DNA of 64,000 nt. Origin: Vanessa cardui (Eukaryota; Arthropoda; Insecta; Lepidoptera; Nymphalidae). A program made the translations under genes and the position numbers. The stretch lies in contig NC_061126.1 in assembly GCF_905220365.1 (NCBI RefSeq), positions 6,820,001 through 6,884,000 on the forward strand. Reading direction: 5' to 3'. Shown piece after piece: positions 1-10,831 of this stretch. Positions within the stretch are counted from its first letter, which is position 1, and the number at the start of each line of letters is the position of its first letter. The notes below the pieces were generated by a model. It saw nothing but the letters and a program-made list of their open reading frames with translations. It did no database searches and was not told where the DNA came from.

Positions 1-1764
1 TCAAGGTATAGATAAGGTTAAATTTATAATCTAATTACATTTATTTATTAAAAAGAATATTGGCTGAAAATTTACATGGATAGGTATCATTTAAAATAAA
101 ACTGATATACTTATTAAAAAAGGGCAAACATTGACAATAATAACAATTACTTATGCTTTTAGTAACTTGTTGACGTAGCACTATACGGTATAGCGGTAAA
201 ATATAAACTGCGAAACCAACAACATCGAATTATGGCAACTGAATACTGAGAACTGTCAGACAAAATAACATAGAGTATAACGATACAGATTTATTGGCAT
301 TGAATACAGACTTCCCACGGAAAGCTAAGGTGTATTTATAGTAAAAATAAAAATGCTTTCACCTTGTGGCCTTGTCATTTGTGACAAGGCTGTTCCTAGG
401 CTTTACTCACTATAATAAATTTATTAAAATTTTGTAAAACAAACAAAACAATAGTATTGAAAGAATGACATATCAGTGATTGGATTAGTTTAATGGACAC
501 TGCGTAAAAATAGTATTAAAATAAGAACAAATAAACTAATTATAAATTTAATTCTCAGATTATAAAACAAAAGACAGATGGAGCGAAATTAAGCACAAAC
601 TCAAACTGAAACTATGCATAATTGAAGATGACAACAAATTAAATGCTTAAAAATGACCCGAACTGACTGGAATTGTAAAATTTACAAGTAGTTAATTACT
701 ACAATAACTCTTATAAAAAATAGTGATTATAACAACTTTTTACTATACCAAGTCGAGTTAAACGCCTTTAAGCAACGTGATGTTATTACATAATTTATTC
801 CATATACGTATATTTTTGGAAAATAAAATGGCATACAAATCTTAATACTACTTAAATAATGGTAATATATTGAATATACCCATAGTAAATACTGAATATG
901 TTTAATCTTTTAGTTAAATATTTAAAAAGATAAATACCAATCATACGTACGATTTCTTAAGTAAATTTATTATTAAATTTGGCGTCAAAAATTGAAGCCC
1001 AACTTTACATGACACACAAGTCGCAAATACTACCTATACAAAAATTATTATTGTAAACTTGGAGAACAGTGGTGGTTTAACTTCAGTTTAAAACGTGTTA
1101 GCTAGGTATAGCTAACATAGCTGGTAAGCTATTCTGCTAAAGCCGTTTACGTAAATGATAACTGTGTTTGTGAGTCTAGCACGCAACGACTGTATGTCTT
1201 CCTGCAATACTTTGTGAGCGCTTAGTGCGGTATGTTAATTAATAGTAAATTAAATTTTTAAAAATAATGTTTTCCAGTAATGAAATACTTGAACTTTATA
1301 ATTTTTCAAGTATTTATTTGGCTAACGATGTAAATAGTTTAAAATAAGAAACATGAAGTTTGAAGCTTAACAGCATTTAGCCTGATTTTCATTCCTTATT
1401 TTTTTTTAAAAAAAATAAAAGTATACTTTTTTATCAAAACATCCTAGAGAATGCAACCTGCTTGTTTATATTGTGTTCACAAAAATGACTCAAACTCATT
1501 TTTATGGTTGAAACAGCATTCAATTTACACTGAAAGTTAAAAATTTTAAAAATATGAATTATATTTTCTTTATTCATGTTTTTTTCACTAAATTATATTT
1601 CAAATCAAAATAAAATTAATGATTATACTTTATTCAAGTAGGCTTTTACAACCACTTTTCAATCGTCATTTAACAACTTTTTTTTATTTTAAGTGAAGGT
1701 ACCAACTGTTCAGAAAGTTGGTTCTACCGAGAAGAACCGGCAACGGCAAGAAACTCAGGGGTCG
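1..1764. other. AT-rich intergenic DNA with old repeat remnants
   Basis: I see no gene here. About 1373-1560 resembles 20059-20230 elsewhere in the window (shared phrases such as gcatttagcctg and cattcaatttacactgaaa), so both are copies of one old dispersed repeat. About 1620-1755 resembles a repeat end common in Lepidoptera, with the phrases tatactttattcaagtagg and ttctaccgagaagaaccgg; a more decayed relative lies at about 36610-36740. The rest is simple AT-rich DNA. Confidence 0.6.
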
Positions 1765-2469
1765 GCATTAGAAATTCGCATCCCGAATTTGATGATAGTA
1801 GGGGTTGTTTCTTAAAGGGGTTGTTCCCCTCTCTCGAAATTTACCACTCCCAACCCGCGGAAATCCATAGTTTTTTTTAAGGTGCGTTTAAAGTTACGTG
1901 TAATGGATCGATATTTTACAGTATAATTAACCTTAAATCATTATTTTTATGTTTATTAGCTTTTTTCGGTGTTATATTTTAACAAATACTATATTCATTT
2001 ATAGTAAAAAAAAAACGTGTAAAAATTTAATTAAATTTAGTAGTGAAGTGATTCTTTTGTAAAGAAAATAATAATCACCCAGAAGATTTTACGAACATGA
2101 TAATAGAATACAATATAACATAAAATATAAAAAAAGATCCATTTATCGCAAGTATATATACAGATAAATGGTTCTTATAAATTTCTAAAATATACCTATT
2201 GTTGTTTCTATTTTTTCACCCAAAATTAACAGCTGTGAGGGGCACAGGAGTGGCGAGGCCACTCCGGCAACAAAAATAGTAGATAGTTATAGTAGCTAAG
2301 GATAGGAAAAAAAATATAGTACGAATTTTGATGATTTTAGTATTGAAATTTAAAAATTGAAAAAAAAAATAATGATTTCCGCGCGGGGGGAGTGGTGGTG
2401 TAGTACCTACACCCCCCTTACCCCACACCCCTTCCCCAACCTTAAATTCGGGATGCGAATTTCTAATGC
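1765..2469. mobile_element. non-autonomous element with 26-bp perfect terminal inverted repeats
   Basis: The 26 bases at 1765-1790 (starting gcattagaaatt) are the exact reverse complement of 2444-2469. Weaker similarity continues inward for roughly 100 bp on each side, including a shared ccgcggaaat-like block, so the ends could form a long imperfect fold-back. The interior has no convincing coding frame; the short minus-strand frame at 2216-2428 is low complexity. I found no clear target-site duplication, so the superfamily is undetermined. It directly abuts the old repeat end at about 1620-1755. Confidence 0.65.
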
Positions 2470-2973
2470 AATCCCAAACTCAGTAGTTACTCTTTTTCAT
2501 ATTATATCAAAGTGATCAATTTTCTGTTGATCTGATTTTATGATAATTGCATGTTACCATTAATATACAATATGATGTTGTTGTAAATATATTGTGACGC
2601 AACAGTGAGTGTTCCTATTTTGTTAAAAACATTCAGAGGAGAGTTTCTAGCTCCAAGATTATAAATAGACCGAACTTCTCTCTTTTGTAAAATAAAAACA
2701 GATTCGATATCTATAGCGTTACCCATAACAAAGCATTATGCCATATATCATAAAACTGTGGAAACAACCAAAATATACGGTGTCAACTGTTAGTTGTCTA
2801 ACTTTTCTGACCGCTTATGCTGCGGAGCTGACTCTTCCCGTCGGGGACGATAAAGGAAGACTCCATCTTTGACACCAAACACACCAAAACGCTGTAGTAT
2901 CGGCTACATCGAGACGGCCACCGTTTAAAGATATATTATAATTTTGCTTTCTAACATTGGGTAGAGTAAAAAC

Positions 2974-3237
2974 TAGAGATGTAACGGATAGCAGTTTGGC
3001 CGGATACCGGATATTTAACCGACCATGTGGTCCGATAGCTATCCGGAAAGAAAAAGAAAGTCTTTTCTGAAGCTGGCCTAACTAAATAAAGCAAATAATT
3101 ACCTTCTCAAAAAATAAAATATATTTCTTTCATTCAGAATTATTTATTTAATTCGACCGGATAGACATCCGGCCGAATAGTATCCGGCCAATTCAGCCAA
3201 TTACCGGATAGTTACAGGATAATCCGTGTTATCTCAA
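2974..3237. mobile_element. hAT-like MITE, 264 bp, with 8-bp target duplication
   Basis: The element is flanked by the same 8 bases, gtaaaaac, at 2966-2973 and 3238-3245. An 8-bp duplication is the hallmark of hAT transposition. Its ends are imperfect inverted repeats (tagagatgtaacggat on the left; the reverse complement of the right end reads ttgagataacacggat). The interior repeats variants of ccggata many times in both orientations. There is no coding capacity, so mobilisation would need a transposase from elsewhere. Confidence 0.75.
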
Positions 3238-3779
3238 GTAAAAACATGTTTTTTTTTTGAACATTCAATACTAAATTATTTACTGTAAACCAGTCGTGTG
3301 TGTAGTGTCTATGATAATGCACCATTCACATTTTTTTCTAGTCCACATTAATGAAGTACCGTCAGCAAAAAAACACTACATCGCAAATAACCGTAACATA
3401 GAAAGGAAGATCATTAATATAGAACATAAATAGAGATATAACTAGAAATATAAAGTGACCCGAAATTGAAAAGAGACTTTACTTCTGTACAGTTTTGTTT
3501 AAGTAACTGATAAATTTTAAGTTTACAATTCCTTTAAAAAGTCTCAAGAAATCGGCTAATTCGGCTAATAAACAATCTCAAACATTTAAATCTGTGTATT
3601 TTATTTTGATTTTTTATGAAAACTACCAAAATGTATGGTACACACAAAAAACTATTTAAAAACATTTAAATCATGCATTTTAAATATTAATAAATAAATT
3701 ATTTACTTAAATATAAATATTTTTTTTACTTAAATCAAAGTCGAAAACTATTAGAGTAAAATAAAATTTAGTTTTAATA

Positions 3780-4195
3780 ACATGATCGTCATACTCTTGT
3801 CCTTATCCCAATTTTATTAGGGGACATGTCTTTTTCTCCCATAGTACAACATTTTTTCCAGCTATATCGTCTTTCACACAATTCATCCACATCCATACTC
3901 AAGACCTTCCTCACAAAATGATCCTCATCCCTACGCATAATACCCATTTCATGACAGCCGGCTTCCACACAACTTCTCAGTTATTGGTGCCACTTTCTGA
4001 ATTTCTCTCATCTATTCCTTACTTTATCTATTCACATAACACCACACATTCCTGTCAACATTCTCATCTCCACTACATGCAATTGTCTTACATTCATCTT
4101 TTTTTTTGCCCAACACTTTGATCCATATAGGCCAGCAGGGCTGACCAAGGGCTTATAGATCATCCCCAGTGGCCGCCGAAATTGCAGAATATGGA
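3780..4195 (-). mobile_element. degraded RTE-type LINE 3' fragment
   Basis: Read on the minus strand this is the C-terminal end of a non-LTR retrotransposon. The segment at about 4100-4170 translates to a phrase like YKPLVSPAGLYGSK, the region following the reverse transcriptase core. The end near 3785-3830 matches the 3' end of the LINE at 7.2 kb (shared phrases ccttatccca, attttatt, ggacatgtc). Reading frames are broken. It is an old 5'-truncated copy. Confidence 0.6.
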
Positions 4196-4528
4196 TTCAG
4201 TCTTTGTTTAGTAAAGGAAAAGTAAAAATGACTAACCTCACCTTAGGTATTTCTTTTACTCTTTGTCATTGTTAATAGCTTACATTAATATATTCAATAA
4301 CTTATAATAAATTCCAATTTAAAATTCTCCTGTAACTAACACATAACTAGTTGTTAATTAAATTAGTTACTTTAAATGAAAATACATAAAATTTATGTTT
4401 CAAATGTAATTTAACTTTAATTAAATTTCCTTTAATGTTTCTCTAATAATAAGGTAAAATAAAGAATAAATACATGATAACAATAATAATTTTATTAAAT
4501 TAAATATACTACAGTCATTTTATTTGAT

Positions 4529-5017
4529 TTACTGATCATTTTCAAAATCTGCGGGATTTTTACGGCCAAGTCTAGCATGTTCCCTTTCTACTCCTTCATA
4601 GACTAGGTATGCAATAATGAAGGCTGCAACAAAAACATAACTGTGTTAAAATATGTACAATAATTTTTGCCTCGTCAAAATAAAATAAATGTTATGCAAA
4701 AGATATTATTGAAATAAAAACATATTTCAATGAAATATCAATTTAAGGAAACACACATCATGTGTTCAAAATATAATTAATAATATCTTGAGAAGACGTA
4801 TATTGTTACATTCTAACGTAGTAGTATACAGGTTTAAAGGCCATCAAATAATTAAAAACTTACGTGGGGCTACTCTGAAGACACTTTCACGGAATCTACG
4901 GAAGATATTTGGTAAGCCATTAGAAATAGCTCCTGCATAAGCACGTTGCTCATGTTGCGATAATTTATAGGTAATTAAACCTCTAATCTTTGCTAGTTCC
5001 CCAAAGTGCTTTCCCAT
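4529..5017 (-). CDS. UQCR-Q: cytochrome b-c1 complex subunit 8 (ubiquinone-binding QP-C)
   Basis: This is a small single-pass subunit of mitochondrial complex III in the inner membrane, bound near cytochrome b. There are two exons: 5017-4864 and 4623-4529, joined in phase 1 after codon 51, with donor gtaagt and acceptor ttgcag. The product is 82 residues, the family's usual size. It starts MGKHFGELAKIRG and has the conserved HEQRAYAGA and PNIFRRFRES segments, a membrane helix starting at PPFIIAYLVYEG, and the KNPADFEND C-terminus. There is no cleavable presequence, as is normal for this subunit. A polyadenylation-like AATAAA lies about 35 bp past the stop. A second, diverged copy lies at 22.6 kb on the other strand. 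Identity was assigned from recognised family sequence; the exon structure is by inspection. Confidence 0.93.
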
Positions 5018-5143
5018 TTTAATTCAAAATATGTTCCAAATTTAAATCCACTTATGTAATCTACAGTTTTCAGATTTTTGTTTCGATCGACAAATGACAC
5101 TTGACAGTCTTTAACTGCATGGGTGTGTGTTCTGTGTTATATG

Positions 5144-5642
5144 CAGGGTTGCCGATGCCTATTCACCTAATTCCCCAAAAATGTTAGCGAAATTCCCCAA
5201 ATTGGAGGAAAGAAATGTCCCAATTCCCCACACAAAAATAAAGGAAATAAATCATGTTTTTGTATGTTTGTTTTTCATTTCCTAACAATAAAATCCAATT
5301 TTCGAGGCAAATTTCGTTAAATCATATGCATATACCGTTTTTTTTTTTCGTTGCAGGAGACTGGTCATGGTACTGACGATCTTTTTTTTTTGTTGAATCA
5401 AACTAGTCTAGTGGTTCATGTCTGTATATAGTGTGTTGTTGTTACTATGCTAACTAATAATCGACTACAATTCAATTGTTGTACTAATTAAAAGACGGGT
5501 AAACAATCAATTACTGATTGTTTTGGTATGAAACCCATAAGTATAAATTCCCCACATTTTCCCCATTTGTGAAAATCCCCAAACTAATCCCCAATCGACT
5601 TACGATTCCCCGCAATTTGGGAAAAACACATTGGCAACCCTG
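5144..5642. mobile_element. hAT-like MITE, 499 bp, beside the UQCR-Q promoter
   Basis: The ends are a perfect 10-bp inverted repeat, cagggttgcc and ggcaaccctg. It is flanked by an exact 8-bp target duplication, gttatatg, at 5136-5143 and 5643-5650. Repeated ccccaa/ttcccca words occupy both arms. There is no coding frame. The near edge is about 126 bp from the UQCR-Q start codon, so it sits in or next to that gene's promoter. Confidence 0.85.
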
Positions 5643-5799
5643 GTTATATGATTCAGGAATCAGGCTTGTCAGGTTAGTCTGTAGTCTTTAGGAACTTATT
5701 GATCTGACAAGTAATTACTGAATGCTACCAGACATAAAATTAAAGACGTCTCTGTAGTTATTAACGGTCCAGAAAACCTTAAGTTATGTATTTTGCATG

Positions 5800-5945
5800 T
5801 AATCCACACAAAATAAGCGTGTACAAATAGACGGTAAGTGGTCATCGCGGCCCTTAGACATTGGTGATGTTAAAAATATTGATATACCATGCAACCTGAA
5901 TGAGCCATCCACTTTGGTAACTAAGGTAACAAAAAATTCATGTCC
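5800..5945 (-). repeat. fragment of a common lepidopteran interspersed repeat
   Basis: The minus strand carries phrases I recognise from a very abundant lepidopteran repeat: an acaagggacat-like start, accttagttacc, catcaccaatgtctaagggc and gaccacttaccgtc. A decayed plus-strand relative lies at about 37705-37870 (ccataacatcttatta, gacgcattggcgatgtaagg). I cannot classify the family further. It is non-coding. Confidence 0.5.
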
Positions 5946-6009
5946 CTTGTCCGTGTACTGGTTCTCGCATAGCAATAATAATATGCTCCTTTATTAGTTA
6001 TAAAGGAGT

Positions 6010-6800
6010 ATAAAAGGGGACCCCCAAATTGTTTACTTATGCAATGGAGGATATGTTCAAGACGCTGAACTGGAAAGGACGTGGCATCAACATCAATGGC
6101 GAATACATCTCTCACTTGAGATTCGCAGATGACATCCTTATCGTGGCAGAAACGCTGCAGGACCTACAGCAAATGCTGAACGAGCAGGCTGATTCTTCTA
6201 TACGTATCGGTCTCGTCGTCTCGGCGGATGAACTTGGACTAAACCAAGGTCATGTTCAATGAATATGTCCTACCGGAACCGACTGCGATACACGGTACCG
6301 TCCTACCTCCGGCAGACTTTGCGATTAGTTGGAAACAACCTTGAAGTGAATAGAAGAATTCAGCTGGGTTGGGCAGCGTTTGGAAAGTTATGTCGAATCT
6401 TTACATCGTCGATCTCACAGTGCCTTAAGACGAAAGTCTTCTACCAGTGCGTCCCACCCGTCATGACATACGGAGCTGAAACGTGGACAATCACGACAAG
6501 GCTGGTCCACCAGTTTAAAGTCGCTCAACGTGCTATGGAAAGGGCTATGCTTGACGTTTCTCTGAGAGATCGCATCAGAAATGATGTGATCCGTCAAAGT
6601 ACCAAAGTCATCGACATAGCCCACATAGGATTAGTAAGATGAAGTGGCAGTGGGCTGGTAATATTTGTTGTAGAACCGACAACCGTATATGTAAGGGAGC
6701 AGGCAGGAGCTAGATGCGAGTAGCCGGAGAATGATCACATTGGCGTACACTTGGAGAGGCCTATGTCCACCAGTGGACAAAAACGGGCTGATGATGTGAT
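6010..6800 (+). mobile_element. degraded RTE-clade LINE, reverse transcriptase C-terminal part
   Basis: Plus-strand frames encode the end of a non-LTR reverse transcriptase. Around 6100-6135 is SHLRFADDILIV, with the catalytic FADD box, preceded by the LNWKGRGININGEY segment. After a frameshift near 6245-6262, a second frame (to 6642) continues with RIQLGWAAFGKL, QCLKTKVF, MTYGAETW and AMERAMLDVSLRDRIRN, all typical of this clade. The 3' end at 6760-6800 carries the tail aggcctatgtccaccagtgg followed by tgatgatgtgatgtga, a short simple-repeat tail typical of RTE elements. It is 5'-truncated and frameshifted, hence inactive. Confidence 0.85.
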
Positions 6801-7162
6801 GTGATACGAGGGGAATGTTACATTGGCCTCATACCAGTAAATTGTAATGCGAATGTACTAGGTCACACGATGACAGGGTTCTTGCTTATTGTCCGCGTAT
6901 AGATATTTGGTATAGGCCATTTGATAAGTCATAAGTATAGGTATAGGTATCTTATAAAGTAAGATATGTAGGCGCTACCTCTTAAAACCGCCGAAATATA
7001 AGTAGGACAAAATTTTGATGAGTAACTGGAAAATGTATTTCGCGTCTGACCATCTTGCGGCCTGCCAACGGGGATCGGCGGCGCGAACTGCGGTACGAAC
7101 GGCGAATATATATGATGGTATGGTCTGAAAATGATGTGAATATTGTATATAATGTCAATCAT

Positions 7163-9600
7163 CATCCTCCTGCCCTCATACCAATATTATTTTGGGGTCG
7201 GCGCAGCATGTCTTCTCCTTCGATACTTCTCTGTCAGACGTCATCTCACAAGTTACATTCTTTCTAAACATATCCTCTATCACACAATCCATCCATCGTT
7301 TCCTTGGTCGTCCTCTACCTCTATATCCGTCCACATCCATGCTCAAGGCTTTTCTCACAATATGTTCCTCATTCCTCCGCATCGAACGTAGGTACAGGAT
7401 CCCCTGTACATAGCACGGACTAACTCCACAAACTTCCCAGGCAAACCTTTCTCTTTCGATGCCCACCATAACACCTCACGAGGCACCCTATCATAGGCTT
7501 TTTCGAGGTCAATGAACACCATGTGCAGGTTCTTGTGAGCACGTCTGTGCTTCTCGCACAATTGGCGAAGTACAAATATGGCATCCATTGTCCCTCGACC
7601 TGGCATAAACCCAAACTGATTTTGGGTAATTTCACTGTCTTCTCGCAATCTTCTCTCTATTACCTTCTCCCATACTTTCATAGTATGTGACATGAGCTTT
7701 ATCCCTCTATAGTTGTTGCAATCCTGTACATCCCCTTTATTTTGAAGATGGGCACTAGTTAATTACTGCACCATTCGCGTGGGATGGTTTCTTCATGCAA
7801 CAACTTATTGAAGAATAAAGTCAACCACATACACCGTTCAACACCGAACGTTTCAAATTTCTTGGGTGTGACAGTATACTCAACCTGCGTTCTAGTAACG
7901 ATAATAAGCTTGTAACGCCCTGCAGCCGGACACAAAGTTACAGTAGCTCTTTTACTGTGAAAACCGTCAAACTTTGGAATGCACTATCCAACGATATTCG
8001 GCAATCGAAATCCTTGTCCATCTTTAAACATCGCTTGAAAAACTATTATCTGTCCATATCCCAAGAATGTATGTAAGTATGAAATAATATGTAGTTTATA
8101 ATTATGTATATATTATGATATATAATATATATTATATTATTATATGTGTACTATTTGGATGTAATTATGTGTAGTTTATTATTATACTGTAATATTAGTC
8201 TACTTAAATTATAGTTATTATCTCTTAATTCTATTTGCACTTACCTGTTCTCTCGTCTTAAGTTCCTGTCACCAAAGGTTGTCTGTGAGAGATCGCTATA
8301 AGCGATAAGACCGCCTTTGCCCACCATTTGTTGTTTTTTGTCTCTCTATTACCCATTGTCGTGTAATGTGTTGTGCAATAAAGTATTTTTAAATAAAATA
8401 AATAAATACACCCTTCACTCCTTAGCACCTTCCATACCTCAACTGATATATCATCTGGACCCAAAGCCTTACCATTTTTCATGCTTTTGACTGCTGTCAT
8501 TACCTCATACATGCTTATTTCTCTTACTAATCCTTTATTAACTTGCACCTCTTGTAGAATACCATTCCAGTTATTCTCTTCATTCATAAGCTTTTCAAAA
8601 TAGGCCTTCCATCGTTCTTTTATTTCGTCGTCTATACATAAAATCTTACCAGCCTCATCTTTCATGCATTTGATATATGTGAGTTGTACAACCTCTTCTG
8701 TGCCTTGGCTCTGGCAAATGCTACCGCCTTCTTTGCTTCCTCTTAAATTCCTTATAAACATCCTTTTTTCATCTTTCAAACATGCATTCACATTTTTTAA
8801 AACCTGCTATTCTTTAAATGCCACTTTCTTCTCTTTCAGTACATTTTGGCCTTCGTCATTCCACCACCATGTATCCCTATCTATCAAACCTTTTCCTTTC
8901 GACTCTCCAAACACATCTTTTGACCTTCGACCTTCCTCATGTACCTGGCCATCTCATTCCAACATTCATTTACCGATTTCTCTTTCATATCGTTCATTTC
9001 CACAATTTTCTCTACTACTTGATTCCTAAATCTACTAGCACATTCATCATTCTCTAACAAACGCCATCTTGTATTGCGAGGGGGGCGTATTTGGCTGTTT
9101 TTGGGCGAGACCCTAAATTTAAAATCCATTAGGACAAGTCTGTATTGTGTGACTAATGCTTCGCCTGGCAGCACCTTACAGTTTTTGACACAGCATAGCA
9201 TGTGTCGCGTGGTGGCCACTCTTATAGGTTATTAGATGTTCCTTTTTTCTTAAACCACGTGTTTGTTATAGCCAGGTCAAAGGCACAGACACCATGCACT
9301 CTCTCATATCCATCACTCTCTCTTTCTACATGGCCATTAAAGTCACCACCCACGTAGACTTCCTCGCTATCCTGTAAACTCCTCAGCAGACAATCAAATT
9401 CCTCCCAGAACCTTTCTTTCACGCTCTCCTCACAGCCTGACTGTGGCGTGGACAATCAATTTAGTCGCTATCAGTCTATCATTCACTCTTTTTACAGCCA
9501 CCACATATTCTTTCAACCTACTATCTAAAACTATACCCACACCATTTCTCTTGCCATCACTTCCACAATAGAATAACTTATTAATATATATACTTATTTT
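7163..9600 (-). mobile_element. RTE-like LINE remnant (endonuclease to 3' end), interrupted by another LINE
   Basis: On the minus strand, from right to left, the protein domains come in the order of an RTE-like ORF2. Endonuclease pieces lie at 9455-9222 (EVYVGGDFNGHVE, then AITNTWFKKKGT). The linker and early reverse transcriptase lie at 8791-8406 (MKNGKALGPDDISVEVWK). The reverse transcriptase core lies at 7835-7355 (ITQNQFGFMPGRGTMDAIF, then VFIDLEKAYDRVPR), and the C-terminal GRGRPRKRWMDC at about 7310. The frame is broken several times and the YADD-box region is missing, so the copy is dead. The stretch 7836-8405 is foreign and lies exactly inside the reverse transcriptase region. Confidence 0.85.
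7836..8405 (+). mobile_element. 5'-truncated CR1/L2-like LINE inserted into the minus-strand LINE
   Basis: This insert is flanked by a 7-bp duplication, atacacc, at 7829-7835 and 8406-8412. It ends in an aataaataaata tail at about 8390-8405. A plus-strand frame ending at 8076 carries a typical CR1/L2-type C-terminus: FTVKTVKLWNALSNDI followed by SLSIFKHRLKNYY. Removing the insert and one copy of the duplication rejoins the host LINE frame without a base lost, which confirms the borders. It is too short to be active. The exact clade is my inference. Confidence 0.8.
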
Positions 9601-10010
9601 TAATACATATATATATATATAAGGACAGGCAGACAGGCTGCTTTTATCCGTTGCCTTTTTAAAACATTTGCTAGCTCTCTTACACTTCGAGCTCGCTTCT
9701 TACGTCGTACCCGCCAGTTTTGGTGCGACAACCCTTGTCCATTTCCCACAGGAGCCGGGTGTTGCCCCTGCGCGACGCCTGTGGGGTACGCCCTAGCCCT
9801 TTAAAAGTCTTTAAAGCCGGCCGCTTGCTCGCTAACCCTCTTTGGGAATATTCGTGGTGGTTTACCCGCCACCGTGCGGGTAGCCCAAAGTGAAGGTGAT
9901 ATGCACTGGGCCCTAATATGTACCCTTAGTCGCCTCTTACGACACCCACGGGTAGAGTTGGGAAGGTCATATTCTAATCTGGGACCACATCGATTAGAAT
10001 ATAATGTCAA
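9601..10010 (-). repeat. GC-richer repeat, possibly the 5' UTR of the RTE-like LINE
   Basis: This block abuts the 5' side of the minus-strand LINE and is separated from it by a short (ta)n run at about 9605-9620. On the minus strand it contains cgtgggtgtcgtaagaggcg and actaaggg, a phrase I associate with insect LINE leader regions. An 11-bp inverted repeat, atattctaatc/gattagaatat, lies at 9969-9979 and 9992-10002. It could be the LINE leader or an independent repeat; adjacency and orientation favour the leader. Confidence 0.4.
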
Positions 10011-10081
10011 TCTGTAGTATATTATTTTAGTATCAGCATTGTTTTCACGTTTATGTCACAAATTCAGATTATTTATTATAT

Positions 10082-10326
10082 TGTTATAAATCAAACAATT
10101 ATAAAAATAAAAAAAAGATTTATTTGGCCTTCGGCCTCAAGTACATACACAATTTATGACTAAACAAAATTAAACAAACATAAAAAAATTAGTAATCGGT
10201 AATTATTCGGGCAGAGCTTCCGCACACTTCAAAAGTTAACGAATGAATGAGCTCTTATCGCCAATATCTCGTCTTATATAGGCAGGTGTGGTGTTGCTAA
10301 ATTAAAATATTAGTCTTCCTCCAACA
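10082..10326 (-). repeat. 3' LTR of the Gypsy element
   Basis: 245 bp, tg...ca when read on the plus strand, matching 15204-15448. On the minus strand the 3' part has an AATAAA polyadenylation signal (plus-strand tttatt at 10119-10124). The LTR also appears to contain the stop codon of the spliced pol frame at 10310-10312. The polypurine tract just upstream is weak (aggagagg on the minus strand, a few bases from the border). Confidence 0.93.
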
Positions 10327-10434
10327 CGGCCTCTCCTGACGGGGCTGCGTCCCCGAAGCCCTCAGATGAACTTGTGGATGGACCGGTAACACCCACAACA
10401 TCCGATAACTGCTCAGCATTGTCATCATTGGTTT

Positions 10435-10831
10435 CTGAGGAAATAAACACACAAAAATCCATCATTAGTCACGTCTGTTCTATTACTCAACAAGGCATAT
10501 ATTTGTCAACTACATAAGCCATTTTGAATAGACTACATAGGTTTTACACAGGTCTGTTCCCACGCAACCGAATACCTCGCACAAAGTCGTGTGTACGAAC
10601 AGGTTTTACATCAGTCTATAGTAGGTCACCCCAGATACCTATACATCATGGATTTACACAGGTCTGTTGTCAGCTGCGCAACTGACTCACCCCCGAAACC
10701 ATTGTGGTCAACCCAATACCCCGCGCACAGGCTTTACATGGGTCTTTTCCACTAGCACGTCTCACATTTACATGCCACAATAAATAAATTAAGTAAAGAC
10801 AAATAACAACTCATGCACAACAAGTAAATAC
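10435..10831 (-). other. predicted spliceosomal intron near the 3' end of the Gypsy element
   Basis: On the minus strand the donor G|GTATTT lies at 10832/10831. The acceptor is a pyrimidine-rich gtttatttcctcag ending at 10435. Removing the 397 bases joins the pol frame in phase 1 to a second exon (10434-10310) with 41 open codons and a TAA inside the 3' LTR. The added tail is acidic and rich in Ser, Gly and Asp. Without splicing, pol would run about 26 more codons past the donor and stop at 10752. Evidence is consensus plus frame only; no transcript data. Confidence 0.6.
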
